A stretch of DNA of 8,347 nt from assembly GCA_040757355.1 (NCBI GenBank), contig JBFLWY010000079.1, positions 1 through 8,347 on the forward strand. The letters run 5' to 3'. The notes below the pieces were generated by a model that was given only the letters and a program-made list of their open reading frames with translations, made no database searches and was not told the origin of the DNA. Source of the DNA: DTYU01 sp040757355 (lineage in GTDB: Bacteria; Bacillota; Desulfotomaculia; Desulfotomaculales; Ammonificaceae). Both the position numbers and the translations under genes were made by a program. Below, piece by piece: positions 1 through 6,028 of the stretch (position 1 is its first letter; every line of letters begins with the position of its first letter).

Positions 1-39
1 CCGTAAGTGCCGATAACCACGCTTTCTCAAATGTTGTTG

Positions 40-70
40 CCGCTCCAGGACCGGAGTGGACCGGATATTT
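40..70 (+). terminator. Weak terminator-like hairpin at the left edge
   Basis: CCGCTCC (40-46) can pair with GGAGTGG (53-59), a 7-bp stem with one G-T wobble and a 6-nt loop. A short T-run (ATATTTT) follows after about seven bases. It could end a gene that lies left of the window. The gap before the T-run makes it a poor intrinsic terminator, so this is tentative. The overlapping 10-nt-spaced direct repeat GGACCGGA (48-55 and 58-65) may be incidental. Confidence 0.25.
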
Positions 71-257
71 TAAAACATGTCCTCATTCATAACTATTATC
101 TTACAGTGTTAAATATGCTTTTCAGGTTAAATATAAATATAAGGGAGGGTGAGTAACAAATATAAAGCGCAAGAAACTATTCAGGCACCATACAGGGCGC
201 GGCGATCACCGCGTTCCGTCGATGCAGGCTGAGTAGTTACAAGTGTAAGCAACTCAA

Positions 258-266
258 AAGGCGGTG
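258..266 (+). promoter_or_regulatory. Ribosome binding site that sets the GTG start of the carboxypeptidase
   Basis: AAGGCGGTG ends five bases before the GTG at 272. It supports GTG as the start codon; the encoded signal peptide begins immediately after it. The AT-rich stretch upstream (about 110-170) shows no promoter I could match convincingly to sigma-A, sigma-F or sigma-G consensus. Confidence 0.6.
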
Positions 267-271
267 CGAAA

Positions 272-1375
272 GTGCGGGCAAGTGCTTGCCTTCTTCTTTG
301 TTTTGTACTCGTAATTTTCGCGGCACCGGTGCGGACCTGTGCACAGCCGCAGGTCAGCGCTAAAGCAGCGGTATTAGTGGACGCGGACAGCGGTGTGGTC
401 TACTTCGACAAAAATGGAGAAAGGCGCAGGGAACCGGCCAGCCTGACAAAAATAATGACGTGCATACTGGCCCTTGAACTCGCCGACCTTAAAGAAGAGG
501 TGGAGGTGAATGACAGAGCGGCAGGTGCCTGTATCGGCGCCGATATCGACCTCCGGCGGGGTGAAGTCATCAAATTGGGGGAACTCGTGAAGGCTGCCCT
601 CATCTGTTCCGCGAACGACGCCTCAGTTGCGATCGCGGAAGGAGTGGCCGGCGACTATGAGGCCTTTGTCCGGTGGATGAACGCCAAGGCTGTTTTATTA
701 GGGATGAAAAACACGCGGTTTGCGAACACCCATGGTCTATCGCACCCAAACCATTATACCACAGCAAGGGACTTGTCGGTACTTACCAGGTATGCCTTAT
801 TAGAGCCGCGCTTCGCTGCTTTTGTCCGGACACGTGAGGCCACTATACACTGGATCAGGCCCGAGCGGGAACTGAAGGTGGGAAACACGAACCGGCTGCT
901 CCGGAGCGGCAGTTTTCCCGGGTTGACGGGGGTAAAAACGGGGACCACAAACAGGGCGGGGAAGTGTCTGATCGCCTCTGCTTCACGGAACGGACGGGAC
1001 CTGATCGCGGTGGTTTTGGGAAGCCACAGCCGGTACAGCGATGTGGTGCGCCTGCTTTCTTGGGGTTACGAAACCGTTTCCGAGAGCGCCGTTTGCTGCA
1101 AAGGTGAGTACTTCACACGACTTAGGGTCAGGGAAGGACAGGTCTACGACGTGCCTCTGGTGGCTGACCGTGACGTGGCGGTTTCACTGCCGCGGGAAGA
1201 AAAGAACCTGCTTCAAAAGGAAGTTACGCTATTTCGGCCGCCGGTTGCCCCGGTGAGATCGGGTCAGCGACTGGGGGAGATTGTTTTCACCTGGCGGGGG
1301 CAGGAACTCGATCGTGCAGGCCTGGTCGCCGGCATGCCGGTAAGCAGGCGGCCCTGGTACCGGTTCGGGCGGTAA
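272..1375 (+). CDS. D-alanyl-D-alanine carboxypeptidase (S11 family, DacF/DacB-like)
   Basis: This is a low-molecular-mass penicillin-binding protein that would remove the terminal D-Ala from peptidoglycan stem peptides outside the membrane. All three active-site motifs of the family are visible: SLTK (57-60, nucleophile Ser57 and Lys60), SAN (113-115) and KTGT (222-225). Residues 1 to about 24 form a signal peptide: a short basic start, a hydrophobic core, and likely cleavage near TCA-Q. The S11 catalytic domain spans about 28-255, followed by a beta-rich PBP5-type C-terminal domain (about 275-355). The length of 367 residues is normal for the family. Translation starts at GTG with a good ribosome binding site. 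In Bacillus the related dacF sits ahead of spoIIA; here the next gene is unrelated and nearly 400 bases away, so a forespore role is only an inference. The C-terminal end (RRPWYRFGR) is basic and aromatic and may touch the membrane. Confidence 0.93.
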   Translation: MRASACLLLCFVLVIFAAPVRTCAQPQVSAKAAVLVDADSGVVYFDKNGERRREPASLTKIMTCILALELADLKEEVEVNDRAAGACIGADIDLRRGEVIKLGELVKAALICSANDASVAIAEGVAGDYEAFVRWMNAKAVLLGMKNTRFANTHGLSHPNHYTTARDLSVLTRYALLEPRFAAFVRTREATIHWIRPERELKVGNTNRLLRSGSFPGLTGVKTGTTNRAGKCLIASASRNGRDLIAVVLGSHSRYSDVVRLLSWGYETVSESAVCCKGEYFTRLRVREGQVYDVPLVADRDVAVSLPREEKNLLQKEVTLFRPPVAPVRSGQRLGEIVFTWRGQELDRAGLVAGMPVSRRPWYRFGR

Positions 1376-1757
1376 TTGGAATCGCGAAGGGGTTTGAAAG
1401 GCATGCTAATGTGATATTTTGGAATCTGCCCGGTTTACCACCGGTTTAAACGGGAACGGGAGATGAACCATTCTATCCGGGACTGCTGTCAAAGGGTAAT
1501 TTTACCTAGTGTTCATACATACCGGATCTACACGGAGACTGGCGGACCACCGCCGGATCTATTGCCTGACGGCAGCTCATTAAACAACCATTCTACCGGC
1601 AAATAAATAAAAGGATACCTTACCGCAATACAATATTCCAACATAGGAATAAAGCAATATAAGTAAAATAGCGCCAGATTATGCCCGTTTAAGAAGGAAT
1701 ATGTGATAATCTGCCGTATATATATCATATGTTCATATTTCTTTAGGGGGGTTTATT
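1376..1757. other. Gene-poor spacer with small hairpins and a direct repeat
   Basis: I see no credible coding region on either strand. A compact hairpin lies at 1539-1556: GGCGG (1541-1545), loop ACCA, CCGCC (1550-1554), extended by C-G and T-G pairs. The 9-mer CCGGATCTA occurs at 1522-1530 and again at 1553-1561, overlapping the hairpin's 3' arm. The hairpin has no T-tract, so it is not an obvious terminator for the carboxypeptidase. The last 80 bases are AT-rich and should hold the promoter of the downstream small gene, but no hexamer pair stands out. Confidence 0.4.
1745..1751 (+). promoter_or_regulatory. Strong ribosome binding site of the 61-residue Cys protein
   Basis: AGGGGGG ends six bases before the ATG at 1758. 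It is the main evidence that this very short reading frame is translated and that the first ATG, not the one at 1764, is used. Confidence 0.6.
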
Positions 1758-1943
1758 ATGGCGATGTGTGAATTCTACGAGAAGTGTCCCGTTTACGCAA
1801 AGTTTAAAACGGAGGCATTGAAGAACATTTACATTAGGAATTACTGTTCAAAAGACTTTCAAAAGTGTGAGCGGTACAAGATCCGGAAAAAGACCGGGCA
1901 GGCACCGCCGGAAAACCTCTTGCCCGATGGCCAGAAACTCTGA
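1758..1943 (+). CDS. Small cysteine-containing protein of unknown function
   Basis: This 61-residue soluble protein has four cysteines, at 4, 10, 30 and 37, in the pattern C-x5-C and YC-x6-C-x-RY. It has no signal peptide or membrane segment and is basic in the middle (KIRKK, 41-45). The second half (YC-SKDF-x2-C-x-RY, then K-x2-G and P-x2-LLPD) resembles, from memory, a widespread family of short proteins or domain tails in anaerobes and Deltaproteobacteria with a YC-x-GDF-x2-C-ARY core and a LFPNQ-like end. Four conserved cysteines suggest a zinc or iron-sulfur site, but that is inference. The strong ribosome binding site and the conserved-looking motif argue that it is real. It stands alone, ahead of the tRNA-Val unit, without a clear terminator between them; the tRNA has its own promoter. 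Confidence 0.72.
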   Translation: MAMCEFYEKCPVYAKFKTEALKNIYIRNYCSKDFQKCERYKIRKKTGQAPPENLLPDGQKL

Positions 1944-1991
1944 AATAACGGTCGATAGAGAAAAGGCTCTGCAAAAGGGCAAAAGCCTAAC

Positions 1992-2020
1992 TTGACAAAA
2001 CTTCTGGTTTGAGCGATAAT
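1992..2020 (+). promoter_or_regulatory. Sigma-A-type promoter of the tRNA-Val gene
   Basis: The -35 box TTGACA (1992-1997) matches consensus perfectly. A 17-base spacer follows, then the -10 box GATAAT (2015-2020), a 5 of 6 match. Transcription would begin near 2027, about 16 bases ahead of the mature tRNA 5' end. Such a near-ideal promoter fits a stable RNA gene. Confidence 0.85.
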
Positions 2021-2042
2021 TGTTTTTGCAGGCGTAAATCAT

Positions 2043-2117
2043 GGGCGGATAGTTCAGTGGGAGAACGTCTGCTTGACGCGCAGAAGGTCGAAGGTTCAAT
2101 TCCTTCTCCGCCCACCA
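2043..2117 (+). tRNA. tRNA-Val (anticodon GAC)
   Basis: A full cloverleaf can be drawn. The acceptor stem GGGCGGA (2043-2049) pairs with TCCGCCC (2107-2113). The D stem is GTTC/GAAC. The anticodon stem TCTGC/GCAGA closes the loop TTGACGC, giving anticodon GAC, which reads the Val codons GUC and GUU. The T stem GAAGG (2090-2094) pairs with CCTTC (2102-2106) around the loop TTCAATT. The discriminator base is A2114 and CCA (2115-2117) is encoded. The variable region is short, as in a class I tRNA. The gene is a single unit with its own promoter and terminator, not part of a tRNA cluster within this window. Confidence 0.95.
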
Positions 2118-2126
2118 TAGAGCGAC

Positions 2127-2160
2127 AAGGCTTCCGGGGTTTCGGAGGCCTTATATTGTT
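2127..2160 (+). terminator. Intrinsic terminator of tRNA-Val
   Basis: AAGGCTTCCG (2127-2136) pairs with CGGAGGCCTT (2143-2152), a 10-bp stem with a single T-G wobble and a 6-base loop (GGGTTT). A T-rich tail (ATATTGTTT) follows. It begins ten bases after the tRNA CCA end. Confidence 0.85.
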
Positions 2161-2436
2161 TGACAGGTACCGCCTATTGTGTACCAAAACACTGTATTAA
2201 CTGCCGGCAGCGGCAACGGCAACGGATATTCTTGTCATGCGAAAGCAGTAGACCAGAGGAAGAGTACTAATTGCTTAGCACGGCCTTAAATTGGAAGCGT
2301 GTGCTTAATGAGGAGCTGTTTTTGGAATTATTTTGAGCATAAAGAAAAAAATGACGCTCTGAAGGGTGTTGCTAAAACAGGGATTGTAGTTTAAGAAATA
2401 AGCATCAGTAATATATCATCTTACAAGACACTGCAA

Positions 2437-2442
2437 GGAGGT
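2437..2442 (+). promoter_or_regulatory. Consensus Shine-Dalgarno that sets the GTG start of the DUF4395 gene
   Basis: GGAGGT, inside AAGGAGGTG, lies six bases ahead of the GTG at 2449. The GTG at 2441 is out of frame and overlaps this site. The 296 bases between the tRNA terminator and this gene hold no other gene that I can support. Confidence 0.65.
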
Positions 2443-2448
2443 GGAACC

Positions 2449-2877
2449 GTGGGTGAGCAGTGTCCCATTGCAGGGTTTACGGTCAACGCCAGAGCGGCCC
2501 GGGTTAACGCTTTTCTTACCGTGTTGCTATTACTCGTCTTTTTACTCACGCCGCTCAAGTGGCTTATCTTTGTTTTATGCGCAGACTTCTTGCTGAGGTG
2601 CTGCGGAAGAGGGAAGTACAGCTTTTTCAGTTCAATCAGCAGGTCCATCTTAAGTGCGGTAAGGATTGAGCCTTTGTTTGAAGACGCGGGACCGAAGGTG
2701 TTCGCCGCAAAGATAGGTCTTATTTTCTGTATGCTTGTAAGCCTTTTCTATCTGGCTGATTTGATGTTATTGGCCAATATATTCGCTTTGGTATTCTTGT
2801 TCTGTGCGGCATTGGAGGCCTTTTTCGGTTTCTGCCTGGGCTGCAAAATGTACTCCCTGGTAAACCGGGCAAAATAG
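2449..2877 (+). CDS. DUF4395 family membrane protein
   Basis: This is a 142-residue inner-membrane protein. It opens with CPIAGFTVNARAARVNAF (5-22), the typical DUF4395 start. Hydrophobic segments lie at about 20-34, 36-50, 84-104 and 106-128. The family's signature end, a hydrophobic helix running into FGFCLGCKMY (126-135) with a C-x2-C pair (Cys129, Cys132), is intact. Further cysteines sit at 5, 44, 51 and 52. The biochemical role of DUF4395 is not known to me; relatives often occur near thioredoxin-like or sulfur-related genes, which are absent here. Translation begins at GTG with a consensus Shine-Dalgarno. The gene is convergent with the HNH-like gene, with 23 bases between the two stop codons. 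Confidence 0.85.
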   Translation: MGEQCPIAGFTVNARAARVNAFLTVLLLLVFLLTPLKWLIFVLCADFLLRCCGRGKYSFFSSISRSILSAVRIEPLFEDAGPKVFAAKIGLIFCMLVSLFYLADLMLLANIFALVFLFCAALEAFFGFCLGCKMYSLVNRAK

Positions 2878-2896
2878 GCTTGTTTTAAAGGTATCA

Positions 2897-2915
2897 GAAC
2901 CTAACGGTTCGTTTT
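2897..2915 (+). terminator. Weak hairpin between convergent DUF4395 and HNH-like genes
   Basis: GAACC (2897-2901), loop TAAC, GGTTC (2906-2910), then GTTTT. The stem has only five pairs, so termination would be weak. Its 3' half overlaps the end of the convergent HNH-like gene. Confidence 0.35.
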
Positions 2916-3140
2916 ATAACAGCGGTGACAGACGACAACGCAGTTTTCTAATATTGCTGGGCCGTTGCGGTCCTTGGGGTGAATTTCCCAACCACCGGGA
3001 CCTTCATAACCACGTGCCCAGGCTTGGAGATTTTCAGAACACCGTCCCCGGTGACCGCAGGTCAACCGGGTGCACTCACAACGCCCTCTGGAGCGTGCGA
3101 AAGCGGCTGTTACCACATCCATAGGAAAAGGTGTCGGCAT
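2901..3140 (-). CDS. Small HNH-nuclease-like protein, catalytic histidines altered
   Basis: This 79-residue protein has the layout of a minimal HNH/McrA-type domain. An N-terminal helix is followed by a cysteine cluster (Cys21, Cys23, Cys28, Cys34), then WEIHP (51-55), LENC (64-67) and C-x2-C (Cys71, Cys74) in CVVVCHRCYKT. As I recall, relatives read WE-x-HH in the first motif and LC-x2-CH in the last. Here the second His of the first motif is Pro55 and the His after the final CxxC is Tyr75. Each change could arise by one base substitution (CAC to CCC, CAT to TAT). The zinc-binding cysteines and the Asn remain. The protein may thus be folded but inactive, or a DNA-binding derivative. The ATG at 3140 has only a weak GGGG nine bases upstream. 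The frame is fully open and the motifs cluster sensibly, so I take it as a real gene. Confidence 0.68.
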   Translation of the reverse strand: MPTPFPMDVVTAAFARSRGRCECTRLTCGHRGRCSENLQAWARGYEGPGGWEIHPKDRNGPAILENCVVVCHRCYKTNR

Positions 3141-3170
3141 GTTGACATACCCCGTACATTGTCTTAATTT

Positions 3171-3176
3171 ATTTTA
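3171..3176 (-). promoter_or_regulatory. Possible extended -10 element for the HNH-like gene
   Basis: Read on the minus strand this is TGG-TAAAAT, a 5 of 6 match to TATAAT with the upstream TGn of an extended -10. The -35 position at 17 bases (TTTATT) is poor. Transcription would begin about 25 bases ahead of the ATG. Confidence 0.3.
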
Positions 3177-3361
3177 CCACCGTCGGGGTGTCGAATAAAT
3201 GGCTAGGCAAGAAAAAGGATCATAAAACTTGGAGTAAATTTTTAGCAAAAATTGGACGACAATTCCGTGCCGTCAGAGCTTATAGTGAAGTTTCCAGGAA
3301 TGTCAATCGGCTGACATAAAGCTGGGATAGCATGCGGCGTTAAAGTTTTCGATTATAAATT

Positions 3362-3391
3362 GCATAAAAAATTGTTCCGCGGGGCAAAATA
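3362..3391 (+). promoter_or_regulatory. Probable sigma-G (forespore) promoter of the first SASP gene
   Basis: GCATA (3362-3366) fits the sigma-G -35 pattern GHATR exactly. An 18-base spacer leads to CAAAATA (3385-3391), one mismatch from CATWHTA. The start point would lie about 35 bases ahead of the ATG. SASP genes are classic sigma-G targets, so position and gene identity support each other. The consensus is recalled from Bacillus subtilis. Confidence 0.55.
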
Positions 3392-3433
3392 ATAAGGGCC
3401 ATCTCTTGTCTAAAACTGTACGGGAGGGATTTA

Positions 3434-3652
3434 ATGCCGCGCCGGAGACGGAAGAACCTGATTCCGGAAGCAGAACCTGCTCTCGATAGGTTTAAGTACG
3501 AGGTGGCGGAAGACCTTGGGTTGAGCGACAAGGTCAACCGCGTGGGCTGGGGCGATATGACCAGCCGGGAATGCGGTCTCGTCGGCGGCAACATGGTTAA
3601 GCGGATGATCCGCTATGCCGAGGAGCAGATGCCCAAGGGAGAAAACCAATAA
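3434..3652 (+). CDS. Alpha/beta-type small acid-soluble spore protein (SASP)
   Basis: This 72-residue spore DNA-binding protein saturates and protects DNA in the dormant spore and is degraded at germination. The first conserved block, LDRFKYEVAEDLGL (17-30), holds the likely germination-protease (GPR) site around Tyr22-Glu23-Val24-Ala25. The second block, MTSRECGLVGGNMVKRMI (42-59), is the Gly-rich helix-turn-helix-like DNA-contact region ending in a basic amphipathic helix. The N-terminal end is unusually basic (RRRR, 3-6). Cys47 sits where many family members have Asn or Ala. GGGAGGG (3422-3428) lies five bases ahead of the ATG. A sigma-G-like promoter lies upstream and a strong hairpin overlaps the stop codon, so it is a single-gene unit. 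A paralogue lies at the right end of the window. Confidence 0.95.
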   Translation: MPRRRRKNLIPEAEPALDRFKYEVAEDLGLSDKVNRVGWGDMTSRECGLVGGNMVKRMIRYAEEQMPKGENQ

Positions 3653-3689
3653 AGTGAATAGCAGGGAGTTTCTCCCTGCTATTCACTTT
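3651..3689. terminator. Bidirectional terminator between convergent SASP and EF-G-like genes
   Basis: An 18-bp perfect stem (3651-3668 with 3672-3689) has a 3-base loop TTT. Its 5' arm begins within the TAA stop of the SASP gene. For the EF-G-like gene, transcribed from the other side, the stem follows the stop by about 19 bases and runs into a T-containing tail (ATTGGTTTTC on the minus strand). On the plus strand the T-tract is limited to the CTTT of the stem, so termination may be stronger on the minus strand. Confidence 0.85.
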
Positions 3690-3708
3690 GCAAAAATCTT
3701 TCGTGTAA

Positions 3709-5721
3709 CTATTTTTCGTTTTCCTTTTCTTCTTGTGCCTTTTTAACTATCTTGTCCGCTATTTGACCGGGAACCTCATCGTACGAACTGAAGTTCATTT
3801 TGAAGGAGCCCCGCCCCTGAGTCATGGACTTAAGGTCGATCGCATAACGGGCCATCTCCGCCAGAGGTGCCAAGGCGCGGATTTTGGTCAATTTCCCCGT
3901 GGGCTCCATGCCGAGGATCCGCCCACGTTTGGTATTCAGGTCGCTGATTACGTCACCCATGAAGGTGTCCGGCACCAGGACTTCAACCTCCATCACGGGT
4001 TCGAGGAGCACCGGTTTAGCCTGTTGCATACCTTTTTTGAAGGCCATTGACGCGGCGATCTTGAACGCCATTTCCGATGAGTCCACAGGGTGGAAGGAAC
4101 CGTCGTACAGTGTCACCGCAACGTTCGTGACGGGATAGCCGGCCAGAACTCCTTCGTTCATGGCTTCTTTAACCCCTTTTTCGACAGCGGGGAAGTATTG
4201 GCTTGGCACGGCGCCGCCAAAGATGTCTTCCGCAAACTTGAAATCTCCGTCAGCCAGCGGTTCTATTTTCAGCCACACGTGACCGTACTGCCCGCGGCCG
4301 CCGGTCTGCTTTTTATATTTACCCTCGACCTTTGCCTCCGCGCGCACAGTCTCGCGGTACGGAATTTTGAGCGGTTTTTGGTTCACTTCCACGCCGAACT
4401 TCCGCTTGAACCGCTCGAGAATCATGTCCAACTGGGTCTCGCCAATGCCGGTTATCACTGTTTGTTTGGTCTCGACGTTCTTTGTTACGCGAACGGTAGG
4501 TTCCTCTTCAACCAGCCGGGCGAGAGCGGTGGCCAGTTTATCCTCATCCCCCTGGGTTTTTGGTTCAACTGCAATACTGAGCGTGGGTTCGGGGAAATCA
4601 ATTCCTTCCAAGGTAACCGGTTTGTCCTTCTCGCAAAGGGTATCGCCGGTTGTTGTCTCAGTGAGTTTCACAAGCACGCCAATGTCGCCCGCGGGGATGC
4701 TTTCGGTCTGCTGCTGATTTTTGCCCCGGATGAAAAAGAGTTGGCTGATTTTTTCCGGTTTTTCCTTGGTACTATTAAAAAGATTGGTATCGCTCGTCAA
4801 CACGCCGCTGAAGACCCGGATATAGTTCATCCGCCCAACATACGGATCCGCTACCGTCTTGAAAACGAGTGCAGCAAACGGTTCGTCCTTAACTTCCGGG
4901 GCCGGGAAGAAGCGAGCGCAAAACTCCAACAGCGCCTTGACCCCGCAGTTTTTGGTAGCCGAGCCGCACAGAACCGGTACAAACTTGGCCTCCCGCAGCC
5001 CTTTTACCAGACCCGTGCGGACTTCTTCAACGCTCAGTTCCATGCCTTCGAGGTACTTCATCAGGTATTCGTCGTCGGCCTCGGCCGCCGCTTCGATCAA
5101 TTTTTCCCTGTACCCTTGGACCTGTGCTTTCAGGTCTTCCGGCACTGGGGCTTCCTTTTCACCTTTGCCTTCATCAAGATACGCCTTTTCGTCCAGTACA
5201 TCCACCACACCGCGGAAACTCTCCGCAACGCCGGCGGGGATCGTAAACGGTACAAAGTTTGCGCCGAACTTGGTGCGAAGATCTTCCAAAACGCGGTCAA
5301 AGTTAGCGTTTTCGCGGTCGAGCTTGTTGATGAAGATCACCCGCGGCAGTTCTCCTACATAATCCCAGATAACTTCGGTTTGAACCTCGACACCGCCCAC
5401 ACCGCAAACTGTAAAGAGCGCTCCTTCGACTACCCGCAAAGCGCCTTTGACTTCACCGATAAAATCGGAATATCCCGGCGTGTCCAGGAAATTGACTTTT
5501 ATTCCTGCGGACTCGCAGGGTACGATGCTTGTATGAACCGTAATGCCCCGCTTAACCTCCTCCGGGTGATAGTCGGCAGTGGTGGTCCCATCTTCCACGC
5601 GTCCGAGCCGGTTAATCGCCCCGGTGTTAAAAAGCAGCGCCTCCACGAGTGAGGTCTTTCCCGTTCCGCCGTGACCGACCACAGCCACGTTTCTCAAGTC
5701 TTTTGCGGCATAGTTCTTCAA
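3709..5721 (-). CDS. Elongation factor G-like translational GTPase (EF-G2 subfamily)
   Basis: This 670-residue protein has the full five-domain EF-G layout. The G domain shows G1 GHGGTGKTS (16-24), switch-I RGITVHTS (58-65), G3 DTPGY (80-84), G4 NKLD (132-135) and G5 SAT (254-256). Domain II follows (about 280-370), then domain III (about 375-450), domain IV with GGRGQYGHVW (474-483) and HPVDSSEMAF (544-553), and domain V (about 570-655). Canonical EF-G has AHIDAGKTT and DTPGH; the GHGGTGKT loop and Tyr84 in place of the catalytic His mark the EF-G-like group with Thermus EF-G-2 and mycobacterial FusA2. It is often annotated fusA, but housekeeping EF-G usually sits with rpsL, rpsG and tuf, which are absent. 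It should bind GTP and act at the ribosome; the precise role is uncertain. The start is TTG (5721-5719) with GGGAGGGG nine bases upstream; no nearby ATG competes. Confidence 0.92.
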   Translation of the reverse strand: MKNYAAKDLRNVAVVGHGGTGKTSLVEALLFNTGAINRLGRVEDGTTTADYHPEEVKRGITVHTSIVPCESAGIKVNFLDTPGYSDFIGEVKGALRVVEGALFTVCGVGGVEVQTEVIWDYVGELPRVIFINKLDRENANFDRVLEDLRTKFGANFVPFTIPAGVAESFRGVVDVLDEKAYLDEGKGEKEAPVPEDLKAQVQGYREKLIEAAAEADDEYLMKYLEGMELSVEEVRTGLVKGLREAKFVPVLCGSATKNCGVKALLEFCARFFPAPEVKDEPFAALVFKTVADPYVGRMNYIRVFSGVLTSDTNLFNSTKEKPEKISQLFFIRGKNQQQTESIPAGDIGVLVKLTETTTGDTLCEKDKPVTLEGIDFPEPTLSIAVEPKTQGDEDKLATALARLVEEEPTVRVTKNVETKQTVITGIGETQLDMILERFKRKFGVEVNQKPLKIPYRETVRAEAKVEGKYKKQTGGRGQYGHVWLKIEPLADGDFKFAEDIFGGAVPSQYFPAVEKGVKEAMNEGVLAGYPVTNVAVTLYDGSFHPVDSSEMAFKIAASMAFKKGMQQAKPVLLEPVMEVEVLVPDTFMGDVISDLNTKRGRILGMEPTGKLTKIRALAPLAEMARYAIDLKSMTQGRGSFKMNFSSYDEVPGQIADKIVKKAQEEKENEK

Positions 5722-6028
5722 AACTTTTTTCCCCTCCCGATGGTATTCTTTCCACTTATGCTTTTTCTATGAAAAAATTGCCTGGTTTTATCGCGCTCCG
5801 GGTTAACTTCTGTTACTTCTACAGGAGTTTGAGAAATCCTGTCTGCATATCAGTTTTTCTTAAAAACTGGCCGTGTCTTCATGGAAATGCCTTTGGGGTA
5901 AATGCCCCCTTTGGTCATAAGCCTGTTACTAAGTCCTTAACCCTCCAGTCCGGTCATTTTTGGCAGAACGTGCATAGATATAGTTAGCGGGTCAGGCTTG
6001 TCAACCTTGTTTCAGCATGGAGGCCGAG
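5722..6028. other. Divergent intergenic region between EF-G-like gene and spoVB
   Basis: This region should hold promoters for both divergent genes. The minus-strand ribosome binding site GGGAGGGG is at 5731-5738. The heptamer AAATGCC occurs twice (5885-5891 and 5901-5907) around a small GGGG/CCCC hairpin. GCATAGATATAG (5972-5983) vaguely recalls a mother-cell sigma-E -10 box but lacks a good -35. A frame running from the EF-G-like gene to 5987 on the plus strand is a shadow and shows no protein-like features. Confidence 0.35.
6019..6023 (+). promoter_or_regulatory. Shine-Dalgarno that favours the second ATG of spoVB
   Basis: GGAGG lies five bases ahead of the ATG at 6029. The in-frame ATG at 6017 overlaps this site and has no purine-rich sequence of its own upstream, so 6029 is the more likely start. 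Confidence 0.6.

Noticed and set aside
3..92. Open frame entering from the left edge and stopping at 92
   Set aside because: Only 29 codons are visible, with no motif. It may be the end of an upstream gene but cannot be told from chance.
149..232. Possible 27-codon frame beginning GTG directly after GGGAGG in the carboxypeptidase leader
   Set aside because: The purine-rich site abuts the GTG with no spacing, the product shows no recognisable motif, and it lies in a plain leader region.
1848..2187. Minus-strand frames across the tRNA-Val region
   Set aside because: They are translations of the antisense of a tRNA and its promoter; the tRNA cloverleaf explains the sequence.
2160..2188. Perfect TTGACA (2160-2165) just after the tRNA terminator
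   Set aside because: No acceptable -10 box lies 16 to 18 bases downstream (ACCAAA), and no gene starts nearby.
4090..5652. 520-codon plus-strand frame opposite the EF-G-like gene
   Set aside because: It is a shadow of the real minus-strand EF-G-like gene, which has complete GTPase motifs and a ribosome binding site.
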